Below, one piece after another: positions 15,969 to 24,457 of a stretch of 36,476 nt of DNA. The stretch comes from Levilactobacillus suantsaii. GTDB taxonomy: Bacteria; Bacillota; Bacilli; Lactobacillales; Lactobacillaceae. The number at the start of each line of letters is the position of its first letter. Positions within the stretch are counted from its first letter, which is position 1. A program made the position numbers and the translations under genes. The notes below the pieces were generated by a model that was not told the origin of the DNA, did not search any database, and was given only the letters and a program-made list of their open reading frames with translations. The DNA is taken from the NCBI RefSeq assembly GCF_004115745.1, contig NZ_QXIL01000022.1, positions 1 to 36,476 on the forward strand. Direction: 5' to 3'.

Positions 15969-16910
15969 CTAGGGTTGTTTTGGCGTGAAGTACGTGTCCA
16001 GAAATTCGATCACGTGTTGACGGTAGCGAGCTGGATTGATCCAGAAACTCTCCGCGTGGGTCGCGTTCTTCACGATCCAGAGTTGCTTGGGTGCGTGGGT
16101 TGCCGCGTAGTTCTCGTAGGCCATCCCCACCGGGACGTAAGCGTCCTTTTCTCCGTAGATGAAGAGAATCGGCCGGGTATTTTTCTTCAGCTGACCGGTC
16201 GAGGTGACGTCGTTTAAGTAGTAGCCCAGCCGGCGCTTGGAAATGGTGCTGACCAGGGGTTCAATCGGGTACTTAGGCAGGTGGAACTGGCGCTTCAGTA
16301 GGTAAATCAGCTCGGCTTCGACGCTGGAATACCCACAGTCGGCGATGATGGCCTTGACCTGCGGCGGTAAAGTCTCGCCCGACAACATTTCCATAGTCGC
16401 GCCCCCCATCGATACGCCAAACAGTAAAATTTTAACGGGGGTGTCACTCCGGTCGATGATTTGCTGGATCCATTTGAGATAGTCTAAGCGGTCGAGCCAA
16501 CCGAAACTGATGTACTTGCCGGCACTTTCACCATGGCCTCGGTCGTCGGGGAGTAGGACGTTGAAGCCCAGGTCGTGGTACATCTTGGCGAAGTTCGCCA
16601 TGGTCTCGCCGTTGCCCTTGTAGCCGTGACCGATGATAACGGTCTGGTTGCTAGCCGGATTGGCCGGGATATATTCGGCGACCATCCGGTTTCTGGCGTC
16701 GTGTTCGTGGAGGTACCAGGCGTGCTTAGGCACGGCGTGGTACCAGTCGACATAAGCATAATAGTTGTCGGCATATTTTTGTTTTTCGGCCGACGTTTCG
16801 GGGACGTAGTTGACCCGTTTGAACGCAAAATTAAAAAGCTTTTCGCTAGCCAGTAAGGTGGTTGCGGCGGCTCCCAGCAAGGGGAGGCCCAGCGTGAATC
16901 TTTTCTTCAA
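15969..16910 (-). CDS. membrane-anchored or secreted alpha/beta hydrolase
   Basis: A 313-residue alpha/beta-hydrolase, probably a serine esterase or peptidase acting outside or at the membrane. A hydrophobic N-terminal segment (residues 5-20) suits a signal anchor. The oxyanion region GHGYKGN lies near 94-100, the nucleophile elbow GVSMGGA at 165-171 (Ser167), the acid Asp256 in GEKDAYVP and His285 in NATHAESF, a complete triad. It resembles the YqkD/BAAT-like extended hydrolases found in lactobacilli. Transcribed alone on the minus strand with its start just upstream of a GGATGACC ribosome site. The substrate is unknown. Confidence 0.87.
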   Translation of the reverse strand: MKKRFTLGLPLLGAAATTLLASEKLFNFAFKRVNYVPETSAEKQKYADNYYAYVDWYHAVPKHAWYLHEHDARNRMVAEYIPANPASNQTVIIGHGYKGNGETMANFAKMYHDLGFNVLLPDDRGHGESAGKYISFGWLDRLDYLKWIQQIIDRSDTPVKILLFGVSMGGATMEMLSGETLPPQVKAIIADCGYSSVEAELIYLLKRQFHLPKYPIEPLVSTISKRRLGYYLNDVTSTGQLKKNTRPILFIYGEKDAYVPVGMAYENYAATHAPKQLWIVKNATHAESFWINPARYRQHVIEFLDTYFTPKQP

Positions 16911-16985
16911 GAGGGGTCATCCTTTCTATCATGAAGCATGTGGTTAGTATAAAAGTTTCGGCGCAACGGAACAAGTCTGGGGGTG

Positions 16986-17022
16986 AAAAAGACCGCCACT
17001 GAGCGGGCGCCCAGCGACGGTC
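16986..17022 (-). terminator. terminator of the tyrosine phosphatase gene
   Basis: On the minus strand a long GC-rich stem (about 17022-17008 with 17005-16991, including G-U pairs) is followed by T5 (16990-16986). Confidence 0.75.
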
Positions 17023-17028
17023 GGTGCG

Positions 17029-17817
17029 TTAGTCCAAGTAGAGTTGCTTTAACGTGGCAATGTCTTTGTGCGAGAAGTCCAAAACGTCGTGTAAGAAGTC
17101 TTGAACGCCCCCGTACTGCGTATTGATGACCTTAGCGGCCGTGTCGAAGTAGTCGGGGTTGACGGTCGCGAGCGCCTTGATGTTGGCGATAAAGGCGTCG
17201 CTCTTACCAGTGGCTTGAGCGACCATCTTGTCGACCACGGGCGTGATCGTTTGGTTGGTCAAGAGGTAGTCGCGACGAATGACTTGGGGGTCGACGCCCA
17301 GCGCGTTTAAGGTCAAAAACGCCCCCATGCCGGTGCGGTCTTTGCCGGCCGTACAGTGAAAGAGGACCGCCTGGTCGGGCTTGGTGTTGGTCAGTAATGT
17401 GGCCAAAAAGTCGTGGTAGGCCTGTTGGGCGGACTCGAGCGTCACCATCTGGCGGTAAACGTCCAGCATGTGGCGGTACCCGGCTTGCGGGTCACTGGAA
17501 AATTGGCGCTCAAGGTCGGCCTGGCTGGCAGAAGCGTCGGTCCGGTCACCATCGGGGAAGACGGGCAGAAATTTATACGTTGCGCCCGTCGGGACCTTAT
17601 CAGGCGCCTGGGATTGTTCGTCTTTTGACCGAAAGTCCACGTCGGTCACGACGCCATAGTTGGCGAGGTTGTTCTGGTCGGCCGCGGTGAGCTTATCCAG
17701 CCCCGAGGTCCGCACCAGCTTATGCCATTTGACGGTGTGACCGTCGACGGTGGGATACCCCCCTAATTCACGGAAGTTTAGGCCGCCCGTCACCTTTAAA
17801 ATCCGATTAGTTGCCAT
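17029..17817 (-). CDS. protein tyrosine/serine phosphatase (TpbA/LmPTP-type)
   Basis: A 262-residue phosphatase with the P-loop HCTAGKDRTG, in which the CX5R Cys (near residue 155) is the nucleophile. The N-terminal GGLNFRELGGY and the FRSKDEQ block are typical of the bacterial Tyr/Ser or dual-specificity and lipid phosphatase family (PF13350). Two in-frame ATGs compete: the one at 17829 touches the ribosome site GAAAGG, so the ATG at 17817, with normal spacing, is preferred. It is transcribed alone, with its own terminator. Its targets (phosphotyrosine proteins or phosphoinositides) cannot be inferred. Confidence 0.88.
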   Translation of the reverse strand: MATNRILKVTGGLNFRELGGYPTVDGHTVKWHKLVRTSGLDKLTAADQNNLANYGVVTDVDFRSKDEQSQAPDKVPTGATYKFLPVFPDGDRTDASASQADLERQFSSDPQAGYRHMLDVYRQMVTLESAQQAYHDFLATLLTNTKPDQAVLFHCTAGKDRTGMGAFLTLNALGVDPQVIRRDYLLTNQTITPVVDKMVAQATGKSDAFIANIKALATVNPDYFDTAAKVINTQYGGVQDFLHDVLDFSHKDIATLKQLYLD

Positions 17818-17983
17818 TCGTTTTATCATCCTTTCGGTCAGTGTTAGTCTGGCTCTATTCTACCGGTTTTTATGAAAATTACCTAATAATTCATTTTGAG
17901 AAAATCTGCGAGCAAACACAAAACGCTGTATACTGTCTGTAAGAGTGTCAGAAATTGATGAAGGAAAAGATAGGGTGATAGTC

Positions 17984-18886
17984 GTGAGTTTGCGTGGGAA
18001 ATGGTTACTCTTCAAGACCCAGCATAGTCAACTCAAGCAACAGCTTCAACAAGCTTTTTCGCAACCGAGTCGCCGTAATTTGGCGTTGGCCGCGGCCAAG
18101 TTTCCTGCCGATATCGTGACCAAGGACCGGCGACTCTTTGATGGGCGGCTTTTGACCGCTGATTCCGGTGCGCCGTTGCCCCAACACGTTATCTTATTGC
18201 ATGGCGGGGCGTATACCATGCAGGGTATCGCGAGCCACCGGAAAATCATGGTCACTTTGATTCGCGAGGCCAATCTGCGAGTCACTTACGTGGATTATCC
18301 GCTGGTCCCCGAAGCCACGGTCGACCAGACATTGACCTTTGCCAGCCAGGCTTACGAGTACCTGCACGCCCAGTACCCCGACGACCAGTTTTTCTTGTTG
18401 GGGGACTCATCGGGCGGAGGTTTGGCCCTGGCGTTACTGCAGCAGTTACAAGAAAAGCAAGCCGAGTTGCCTGCCGGGACGATTCTAGTGTCGCCCTGGA
18501 CGGACCTCAGCATGATGAACCCGGACTTGACGCGGGCGGCCAAACACGACCCGTATCTGTCGCTGACCACGCTCAAACGAGTGGGCTTCGCTTACGCCGG
18601 GGAACACCCGGTGACCGCTCCCGAAGTCAGCCCAATTTACGGGAATTTCGCTGACCTGGGCCCCATTTTACTGTACTACGGGACCAACGAGTTGCTGGTG
18701 GCCGATGACCGCCGGCTGGTTCAGAAGTTGCGCGACGCTGCGGGCACCGACTTAGCGGTCCGCGAGTTGCGTGCGATGCTCCACGATTACGTGCTGTGGT
18801 TGAAGTTGCCGGAATCTAAACGAACGTTAAAGGAAATCAAACAATTTATCTTGACCGGGAAACTGCCGCCAAGGCCGAAAGCCTAG
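17984..18886 (+). CDS. alpha/beta hydrolase, HSL (lipase/esterase) family
   Basis: A carboxylesterase-like enzyme of the hormone-sensitive lipase family. The HGGAY oxyanion motif lies near residues 73-77 and the nucleophile motif GDSSGGG near 140-146; the Asp is probably in the NELLVADDRR region and the His in MLHDYVLW. No signal peptide, so cytoplasmic. The start is uncertain: GTG 17984 (behind AGGGTGAT), GTG 17975 (behind AAGGA) or GTG 17945. A TATACT at 17929-17934 would place the transcript start near 17941, which argues against 17945. A GC-rich terminator follows the stop. Confidence 0.85.
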   Translation: MSLRGKWLLFKTQHSQLKQQLQQAFSQPSRRNLALAAAKFPADIVTKDRRLFDGRLLTADSGAPLPQHVILLHGGAYTMQGIASHRKIMVTLIREANLRVTYVDYPLVPEATVDQTLTFASQAYEYLHAQYPDDQFFLLGDSSGGGLALALLQQLQEKQAELPAGTILVSPWTDLSMMNPDLTRAAKHDPYLSLTTLKRVGFAYAGEHPVTAPEVSPIYGNFADLGPILLYYGTNELLVADDRRLVQKLRDAAGTDLAVRELRAMLHDYVLWLKLPESKRTLKEIKQFILTGKLPPRPKA

Positions 18887-18898
18887 AACGACAGCGTA

Positions 18899-18940
18899 GG
18901 CGGCGGGAACGTGGGGGTGACCCCGGTCCCGCCGCCTTTT
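18899..18940 (+). terminator. terminator of HSL-family hydrolase gene
   Basis: GGCGGCGGGA (18899-18908) pairs perfectly with TCCCGCCGCC (18927-18936) and is followed by T4. Confidence 0.8.
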
Positions 18941-18949
18941 GCGACCACC

Positions 18950-18977
18950 AAAAAGCGCCCAGCCAGTGGCTGGACGC
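18950..18977 (-). terminator. terminator of the YczE-like gene
   Basis: On the minus strand an 11-bp near-perfect stem (18977-18967 with 18965-18955) leads into T5 (18954-18950). Confidence 0.8.
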
Positions 18978-18997
18978 AATGATTTTAAGGTTAACGA

Positions 18998-19654
18998 TTA
19001 AACGTCGATGTGTTGCTTCAAGCGTGCGAAAACGTGGGTGTCCGCCCAAGCCATCACGATGCCCTGGGTGGCTAGCGCCCAGATGGTCCCAAAGCCGATG
19101 GCGTGGAGCTGACCCGTCGCCCAAAACGACAGAATGATGATGAGCACTGGCGGCAGGTAGCTGGCCCACTGGGCGACGACCGCCGAGCCGTGCAAGAAGC
19201 GAAAGCGGATGATGTAACACAAATCATCGTTGGGGGGCATGATGATGTTGCACCGCTGGTAGATGGACACCGCAAAGGCCACACCGGTCAAGCCGATGAT
19301 GTCGATACCGATACGAGCTGGCAGTCCCAACTGGGGCACGCCCAGCCAGTTCCAGAAATAACCAATCCATTCAACCAGGTAACTAAAGGGCACGATATAT
19401 AGTAGGTTCGACACGAAACGTCGCCGGTCGAAGTGTCCGAGAAAAAATTGGTTGAGCACCGTGATCACGATGCCGTACCCGAACAGTGTGGTCCCTAGGG
19501 GCACGTGAATCCAGTTGGCCAAATTGACCGAGGACCCGGTCCACACGGCACTGCCGAGGTTGGTGGAGATGGTCAACGCGTTGGCACCGGAGTTCAAGAC
19601 GATCGAGAAACCCAAGAATCGCATGCGTTGTCCAAAATCCTTCATTTTTGCCAC
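18998..19654 (-). CDS. YczE/YitT-like integral membrane protein
   Basis: A 218-residue protein with about five membrane spans. The GFSIVLNSGANALTIST opening and the GSAVWTGSSVNLA segment resemble the YczE/YyaS family, whose members are of unknown or regulatory function (YczE of Bacillus is needed for surfactin production). It starts at GTG 19654 behind CAGGAGG with eight bases of spacing, a decisive ribosome site. Transcribed alone. Nothing in the context suggests a substrate. Confidence 0.75.
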   Translation of the reverse strand: MAKMKDFGQRMRFLGFSIVLNSGANALTISTNLGSAVWTGSSVNLANWIHVPLGTTLFGYGIVITVLNQFFLGHFDRRRFVSNLLYIVPFSYLVEWIGYFWNWLGVPQLGLPARIGIDIIGLTGVAFAVSIYQRCNIIMPPNDDLCYIIRFRFLHGSAVVAQWASYLPPVLIIILSFWATGQLHAIGFGTIWALATQGIVMAWADTHVFARLKQHIDV

Positions 19655-19766
19655 AAAAAGGGCCTCCTGTATAATTTAGTCAGTTTTTAGTCTAACTGAA
19701 ATCAGGGGAGAAAAAAAGGGTTCTGCCGGCATTTTACCCGGTAATCTGATTACGCCCAAAAAGTGA

Positions 19767-19795
19767 TTAACAAATCGGCCAATCAACCTTATAGT
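19767..19795 (+). promoter_or_regulatory. promoter of the small acidic protein gene
   Basis: TTAACA (19767-19772) and TATAGT (19790-19795) with a 17-base spacer. It lies downstream of the first in-frame ATG (19763), so translation must begin at 19838. Confidence 0.75.
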
Positions 19796-19837
19796 AGAGT
19801 GTGTAAGCATCACGAAATTATGATAAGCGAGGTAGAC

Positions 19838-20086
19838 ATGATGACTGAACGGCAAATGATTCAAGAAATTTTGAACTCTGAAGCGATGGAATACCACTTC
19901 GAAGATGTCGATGAAGATTCAAAGGAATACACGCTATTATTGAAACGCCTGGATAAGGACGTGCGCCCCGTTGAAGAACTCAACGACGAGATCAAGAAAT
20001 ACTTTAAGAGTGCGAACTTTGATTATAAAGAAGAGCTCCACCCCGATGACGTGGATGCCGACATTCGCTTAGTAATCAAGCGTTAA
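19838..20086 (+). CDS. small acidic conserved protein, unknown function
   Basis: An 82-residue acidic protein starting MMTERQMIQEILNSEAM. It has no membrane segment, no signal peptide and no cysteine, and alternates predicted helices and short strands (EYTLLLKRL, DADIRLVIKR). The start at 19838 (or the adjacent ATG 19841) is fixed by the GCGAGGT ribosome site and a promoter at 19767-19795. I do not recognise the family. Monocistronic with a strong terminator. Composition is similar to neighbours except for slightly lower G+C. Confidence 0.75.
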   Translation: MMTERQMIQEILNSEAMEYHFEDVDEDSKEYTLLLKRLDKDVRPVEELNDEIKKYFKSANFDYKEELHPDDVDADIRLVIKR

Positions 20087-20119
20087 TCAAGACTTAAGAC
20101 CGTAATTGTTAGCGGTTAC

Positions 20120-20153
20120 GCAAAAGAGTTTGGGGCGACCCAAGCTCTTTTGC
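20120..20153 (+). terminator. intrinsic terminator
   Basis: A 15-bp stem with GC core (GCAAAAGAG...CTCTTTTGC) and a GCGA loop, followed by a T-rich tail. It ends immediately before the ribosome site of the next gene, so the two genes are separated unless readthrough occurs. Confidence 0.85.
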
Positions 20154-20173
20154 GTCTTTTCAAGGAGGAAATT

Positions 20174-20821
20174 GTGACGATTACCGAGTTGTACCATGCT
20201 ATGGCGCAAACGATGGGGCCTCAACCCTGGTTGCGCCCGGGGACGCCCTGGGCCGAGACGCCAATCGAAATCATGTTGGGCGCCATTTTGGTCCAAAACA
20301 CCAATTGGCGCAACGTGGAACCGGCGCTAGTCAACCTCAAGCGCGTGACGGGTTTTGCCCCGGCTAAGTTGCGGGAACTGACGCCTGCGACCATCACGCC
20401 GCTGATTCGCAGTAGTGGCTTTTACCGCCGCAAGGGCCCGGCGATTCTGGCGTTAGCGGCCTGGTTGGGACAAGCCAACGACGATTTAGCGGCCCTGAAA
20501 CGCCGCGACGCCGCCAGTTTACGGACCGAGCTACTGGCCATCACCGGCATCGGCAACGAGACGGCCGACTACATCTTGATGTACACGCTAGACCACGGCA
20601 CCTTCATGGTCGACACCTACGCGCGGCGGTTGTTCGCCTGGTTAGGGGCGACCATGCCCAAGACCTACCCGGCGTTTCAACGTCAGGTCCTGGCCCAATT
20701 TAGCGGGGAATTACGCGACTACCAGGAGTTTCACGCGTTGATCGACGAGTTCGGCAAGCAGGTGAAAACGGCCGCGGATTTCGACCAGTCGTTTCTGGCC
20801 GGTCACCAGCTAAAAATCTAA
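20174..20821 (+). CDS. endonuclease III-like DNA glycosylase without Fe-S cluster
   Basis: A 215-residue HhH-GPD protein starting at GTG 20174 right behind AAGGAGG. The segment ILVQNTNWRNV and the helix-hairpin-helix TGIGNETADYI followed by VDTYARR, with the catalytic Asp, place it in the endonuclease III superfamily. The Lys of bifunctional enzymes (GRKTA) is Glu here, so it should be a glycosylase without lyase activity. The whole protein contains no cysteine, so there is no 4Fe-4S loop. These properties resemble the MagIII-type 3-methyladenine glycosylases, but damage specificity is not determined by sequence alone. No promoter was assigned: the preceding hairpin ends 20 bases upstream, which suggests partial readthrough. 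Confidence 0.82.
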   Translation: MTITELYHAMAQTMGPQPWLRPGTPWAETPIEIMLGAILVQNTNWRNVEPALVNLKRVTGFAPAKLRELTPATITPLIRSSGFYRRKGPAILALAAWLGQANDDLAALKRRDAASLRTELLAITGIGNETADYILMYTLDHGTFMVDTYARRLFAWLGATMPKTYPAFQRQVLAQFSGELRDYQEFHALIDEFGKQVKTAADFDQSFLAGHQLKI

Positions 20822-20874
20822 CTAGCAGAATGTTGGCTCACCGGTGTTGCGCCCACTGATTTGAACAAATCCTA

Positions 20875-20931
20875 TCGACTCACGGGAAGTTCGTGATATG
20901 ATAGGTGCAACGAAAATTGAAACCGTTTCCG
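20875..20931 (+). promoter_or_regulatory. glpK promoter with CRE site
   Basis: TCGACT (20875-20880) and TATGAT (20897-20902) with a 16-base spacer predict a start near 20909. TGAAACCGTTTCCG (20918-20931) fits the catabolite-responsive element consensus except for the last base and lies just downstream of the start, where CcpA blocks elongation or initiation. Glycerol kinase is therefore probably repressed on good sugars. Confidence 0.65.
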
Positions 20932-20970
20932 CTACTTTTCGCACGGAGACCGGGAGGGAGTTTTTAGGAT

Positions 20971-22488
20971 ATGGCACTCAAAGAGCCGGAAAATTACGTC
21001 TTGGCGATTGACCAAGGGACCAGTAGCACGCGCGCGTTGATTTTTGACCATAACGGGCGCAAGGTAATCGAGGGGTACAAAGAAGTCCCCCAATATTACC
21101 CGCGACCGGACTGGGTCGAATCCGACGCCAACGAAATCTGGAACAGTGTCCTTTCGGTGATTGCCAGCGCCTTGATCGACGCATCGATTCACCCGGAAAA
21201 TATCAAGGCCATCGGCATCAGTAGCCAACGGGAAACCACCATCGTCTGGGACCGGACTACCGGCGAACCGATTTACCGGGCCGTGGGCTGGCAAAGTCAA
21301 CAGACCGCCGCTCTAGCCAAGGACTTGGCCGCGCAACACGGGGCGGCCATCCAGGACAAGACCGGCTTGGTGGTCGACGCTTACTTTAGCGCCACCAAGG
21401 TCCGCTGGATCTTAGACCACGTCGATGGTGCACAAGCACGGGCCGAAAAGGGCGAATTGGCCTTTGGGACTGTCGACAGTTGGCTGGCCTGGAAACTCTC
21501 CGGCGGGAAGATTCACGTGACCGACTACAGTAATGCCAGTCGGACCATGCTCTTTAATATTCACGACCTCAAGTGGGACACCGACATTTTGGACTGGTTG
21601 AATATCCCGGCGGCCATGTTGCCGACGGTCAAGTCCAGTTCCGAGGTCTACGGCGTGACCCAAAACTTCCAGTTCTACGGCATCGAGGTGCCGATTGCGG
21701 GGCTGATGGGGGACCAATCCGCCGCCCTGTTGGGGCAGTTGGCCTTGAAACCCGGCATGGTCAAAAATACTTATGGGGACGGGGCCTTTGCGATGATGAA
21801 CACCGGTCATCACCCGCAACGGTCCAAACATAACTTGCTGACCACCATCGCGTATGAACTCGACGGCCAGGTGACCTACGCCCTTGAAGGGTCGATCCTG
21901 GTGGCTGGCACCGCGCTGGCTTGGTTACACGAAAGCTTAAAAATTATCGACAACGTGCCGGCGTCGCGTCAAGCGGCGATGGCCTCGACCGACGAAGATG
22001 AAGTCTACGTGGTGCCCGCCTTTAACGGGCTAGGGGCGCCGTACTGGGATCCGGATGCGCGCGGCGCGGTCTTCGGTCTGACGCGGGGCAGTAACCGTAA
22101 CGACTTCGTCAAGGCGACCTTACAGTCAATCGCCTACCAGACGCGCGACGTCTTGACCACCATGACGCAAGACACCGGCATCACGATTTCGGAGCTGATG
22201 GTCGATGGGGGCGCCTCGCGGAATCGCTACTTGATGCAATTTCAGGCCGACATCTTGAACACGCCGGTCCAGCGCGCAGCCGATGAGGAGACCACCGCGA
22301 TGGGGGCGGCGATTGCGGCCGGGCTGGCCGTGGGCTACTGGGACAGTCTCGATGAGATTGAGCAGATCCATGCCGACGGGCGCCTGTTCGTGCCCGATAT
22401 GGCGGCCGACAAGCGCACCAAGCTCTACCAGGGCTGGCAACAGGCTGTCGCGGCCACGCGGGCCTTCAAGCCGAACACCACCGCATAA
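20971..22488 (+). CDS. glpK: glycerol kinase, divergent at two regulatory/catalytic positions
   Basis: Phosphorylates glycerol to glycerol-3-phosphate. The 505-residue FGGY kinase has DQGTSSTR (residues 14-21), GISSQRETT (82-90), the [10 protein letters not shown] segment (247-256) and the FGGY C-terminal signatures. Two sites are unusual. The phosphorylatable His of Firmicute GlpK, in an S-Y-H-F-Y-G context, is Gln234 in NFQFYG, so PEP:PTS activation is likely absent. The NTYGTG motif, whose Thr contacts ATP phosphates in E. coli, reads NTYGDG (Asp270). Start ATG 20971 follows GGGAGGGAG-type Shine-Dalgarno bases. It is monocistronic or cotranscribed with the antitoxin-like gene 26 bases downstream; no glpF or glpD is in view. 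Confidence 0.92.
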   Translation: MALKEPENYVLAIDQGTSSTRALIFDHNGRKVIEGYKEVPQYYPRPDWVESDANEIWNSVLSVIASALIDASIHPENIKAIGISSQRETTIVWDRTTGEPIYRAVGWQSQQTAALAKDLAAQHGAAIQDKTGLVVDAYFSATKVRWILDHVDGAQARAEKGELAFGTVDSWLAWKLSGGKIHVTDYSNASRTMLFNIHDLKWDTDILDWLNIPAAMLPTVKSSSEVYGVTQNFQFYGIEVPIAGLMGDQSAALLGQLALKPGMVKNTYGDGAFAMMNTGHHPQRSKHNLLTTIAYELDGQVTYALEGSILVAGTALAWLHESLKIIDNVPASRQAAMASTDEDEVYVVPAFNGLGAPYWDPDARGAVFGLTRGSNRNDFVKATLQSIAYQTRDVLTTMTQDTGITISELMVDGGASRNRYLMQFQADILNTPVQRAADEETTAMGAAIAAGLAVGYWDSLDEIEQIHADGRLFVPDMAADKRTKLYQGWQQAVAATRAFKPNTTA

Positions 22489-22514
22489 GTCATTCTAACT
22501 AAGGGGGAGTCGAA

Positions 22515-22796
22515 ATGACGAAAGTTAAAGCCACAACCACGAAGAAATTGAAGAAACACTTTGCCCACTACGCCGATTGGGTCAACCAACACGACGGGGC
22601 GGTCATCGTCACCCGCGAGCATCACCGCAACGTGGTGATGATCTCTAAGGCGGAGTACGAGACCTGGCAGCGGACGCTAAACGCCTGGTCGACGTTGACA
22701 CAAAATGAGGACCTGCAACAGAGTATGGACGAACTGACCAACGCCGATGAGTCCACGACGGCAGACACCACGCCACCAGCGGATGATGAAGCCTAA
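22515..22796 (+). CDS. orphan Phd/YefM-family antitoxin-like protein
   Basis: A 93-residue protein with the Phd/YefM DNA-binding fold: KKLKKHFAHYADWVN, then GAVIVTREHHRNVVMISKAEYETW. The pattern of a basic N-terminal helix, the strand with V-x-x-x-x-N-V-V-x-x-S-x-x-E, and an acidic disordered tail is characteristic. In a normal type II module a YoeB, Doc or RelE-type toxin gene follows within a few bases; here the next feature is a terminator and a convergent unrelated gene. It lies 26 bases after glpK behind AAGGGGGAG, so may be expressed from the same transcript. It may be a solitary regulator or the relic of a lost toxin pair. Confidence 0.8.
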   Translation: MTKVKATTTKKLKKHFAHYADWVNQHDGAVIVTREHHRNVVMISKAEYETWQRTLNAWSTLTQNEDLQQSMDELTNADESTTADTTPPADDEA

Positions 22797-22810
22797 GAAG
22801 GTTAACCTAA

Positions 22811-22875
22811 AAGCCGCCCGAACCAGTCATGACCGGTTCGGGCGGCTTTTGATGGCCAAATTTTTGGCCATCAAA
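22811..22875. terminator. two back-to-back hairpins between convergent genes
   Basis: AAGCCGCCCGAACC (22811-22824) pairs perfectly with 22835-22848, followed by T4, and works in both directions. A second 13-bp inverted repeat (TTTGATGGCCAAA, 22848-22860, and its complement to 22875) abuts it. Confidence 0.88.
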
Positions 22876-22876
22876 G

Positions 22877-23731
22877 TTATTTGTATCTCTCTTCCAGGCG
22901 ACTCATCCACCAGCCTAACGCCGCCCCGACTACCGCGGCCCCTAAACTGGCAACGACTGTCCCCAGGGTCACTCCAGTGTAGGAGATGCCCTCGGCCGCC
23001 GCGGGGTTGGGACTCAGGATCAGCGCGGTGCTGGCGACCACCAGACCGATGATGAAGTGGTAGACCCGCGAATGGTAGTGGGTGATCAACGCCTCGATGC
23101 CGCGGGCTAACGCCACTAGCGTCACCAGCCCGCCGATAGCCATGGGCAAGAAGACGCCCAGCAAATCAAAGCGCTTGAACCCCTGGAGCATCGGCGTGAA
23201 CAATCCAAGAATCAGTAATAAATTCGACGGGCTCAAGCCGGGAATCAGAATGCCTAGCGCAATCAAACCGCCGGCGACCATGAAGCCGCCGAAGTTGGCC
23301 GGTAGGGTCCCCAAAAAGCTCAGGTGGTAGAGGCCGATGCCGCCCACCAGCAAGGTGCCCACGAACCAGATCCAGTCGATGGTGTCACGAGGTGCCACTT
23401 TGGTTGCCGTCCGTAGTAAGTCGGGCAACGTGCCGACGATGGCCCCGGCAAAGCCCCACAACACGATGACTTGCGCGTGGGCCAAGAGGTAGGCGAGAGG
23501 CGCGGCCAGAAGCGCCACGCCCAACAAGCCGCCGATACCGACCGGCAAGAAGAAGGGCAGATCACGACGCCAGCGTTGCTTGGGGTGGGCCATAAAGCCC
23601 AGTAGGCGTTCGTACAGGCCTAAAATGGCGGCGAGTACGCCGCCCGAAACGCCGGGCAAGATGAAGCCTAACGCGATGATGACCCCCTTGCACAGGCGGG
23701 TCACGACGCTTAAAGTTCGGTGGGTCAACAT
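22877..23731 (-). CDS. DUF368 (PopT-type) membrane protein
   Basis: A 284-residue polytopic protein with eight or more spans. The motif GFILPGVSGGVLAAILGLYE (about residues 21-40) and a second half repeat FLIPGLSPSNLLLILGLF-like segment are typical of DUF368. Members of this family were shown recently to act as undecaprenyl-phosphate translocases (PopT), recycling the lipid carrier for cell-wall synthesis; assignment of that role here is by family. Start ATG 23731 follows CTAAGGAGG. An 8-bp inverted repeat lies in its 5' region (23761-23787). Transcribed alone. Confidence 0.85.
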   Translation of the reverse strand: MLTHRTLSVVTRLCKGVIIALGFILPGVSGGVLAAILGLYERLLGFMAHPKQRWRRDLPFFLPVGIGGLLGVALLAAPLAYLLAHAQVIVLWGFAGAIVGTLPDLLRTATKVAPRDTIDWIWFVGTLLVGGIGLYHLSFLGTLPANFGGFMVAGGLIALGILIPGLSPSNLLLILGLFTPMLQGFKRFDLLGVFLPMAIGGLVTLVALARGIEALITHYHSRVYHFIIGLVVASTALILSPNPAAAEGISYTGVTLGTVVASLGAAVVGAALGWWMSRLEERYK

Positions 23732-23760
23732 AGGTGAATCCTCCTTAGAAAGTGGGGATG

Positions 23761-23787
23761 CCGGTGGAAAAGTAAGGGTTCCACCGG
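23761..23787 (-). promoter_or_regulatory. inverted repeat upstream of DUF368 gene
   Basis: CCGGTGGA and TCCACCGG, 11 bases apart, form an 8-bp hairpin or operator about 30 bases upstream of the start codon. It lacks a T tract so is not a plain terminator. Confidence 0.35.
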
Positions 23788-23889
23788 TCGAGTTCGTTGA
23801 GTGGGTCAGGGCAACAAGTTCTCAATAGGATACCAAGTGGGGCCACATTTCGCAACTCTAAATGGACACCGGTCGCAATCCAGGCGTAC

Positions 23890-23932
23890 AAAAAGGGCCC
23901 CGCCACTGACAATGGTCAGTCGCCTGGGCCCC
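23890..23932 (-). terminator. terminator of the DUF2628 gene
   Basis: On the minus strand a long GC-rich stem (GGGGCCCAGGCGACTGAC with its partner) with loop CATT runs into T5 (23894-23890). Confidence 0.88.
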
Positions 23933-23946
23933 AGAAACGGGTTCAA

Positions 23947-24381
23947 TTAGTCTTGCGGTTTCCAGTAGTGCGCGCGGGTCAAGAGATCGCGCGAGCGCTC
24001 ATCGGCGGGCACGAAGCCCCGCGTGAAGAGATGCCGGTAGTACATCAGGTTGTAGATGGCGCCCCACAACACGGCGATGCCGAGTTCAACGACACTGCTG
24101 GCGGCCGCCCGGTCATTGAGCGGAACTAACAGGAAGAACAGCATCTGTAAGCCGAGTTCGACACCGATGATACACAACAAGTTGTACCAATCGGCCCGAA
24201 AGATGGAGGGAAACGGGTGGAACAGAAACATGGTCCACGAGAAACCAACCTTCGCAATCCGCATGTTCCCCGTTTTGGGGTTGACTACGGTCGCGTAGTT
24301 CGGCGGCAAGGGCAGTCCTTGAGGGCCGTTACCGTTATTGTTCCCATCATCATCGTTAAAGCCCTTAAAAGGATCTTGCAT
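23947..24381 (-). CDS. DUF2628-like small membrane protein
   Basis: A 144-residue protein with a Gly/Asn/Asp-rich N-terminus, a G-x-x-RIAKVGFSWTMFLFHPFPSIFRADW block and two or three hydrophobic segments. The 'KVGFSWT.FF.P.P.FRGDW' pattern is the hallmark of DUF2628 proteins, whose role is unknown. ATG 24381 is taken as the start, though a TTG at 24393 is in frame. Monocistronic on the minus strand, with its own terminator. Confidence 0.7.
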   Translation of the reverse strand: MQDPFKGFNDDDGNNNGNGPQGLPLPPNYATVVNPKTGNMRIAKVGFSWTMFLFHPFPSIFRADWYNLLCIIGVELGLQMLFFLLVPLNDRAAASSVVELGIAVLWGAIYNLMYYRHLFTRGFVPADERSRDLLTRAHYWKPQD

Positions 24382-24457
24382 GTGATTAGCCAACTTTCTA
24401 ACAAAATTCGTTATTAAAAGTCTAACACGAAATTAAATCGTTGCCTATTATTCTATT

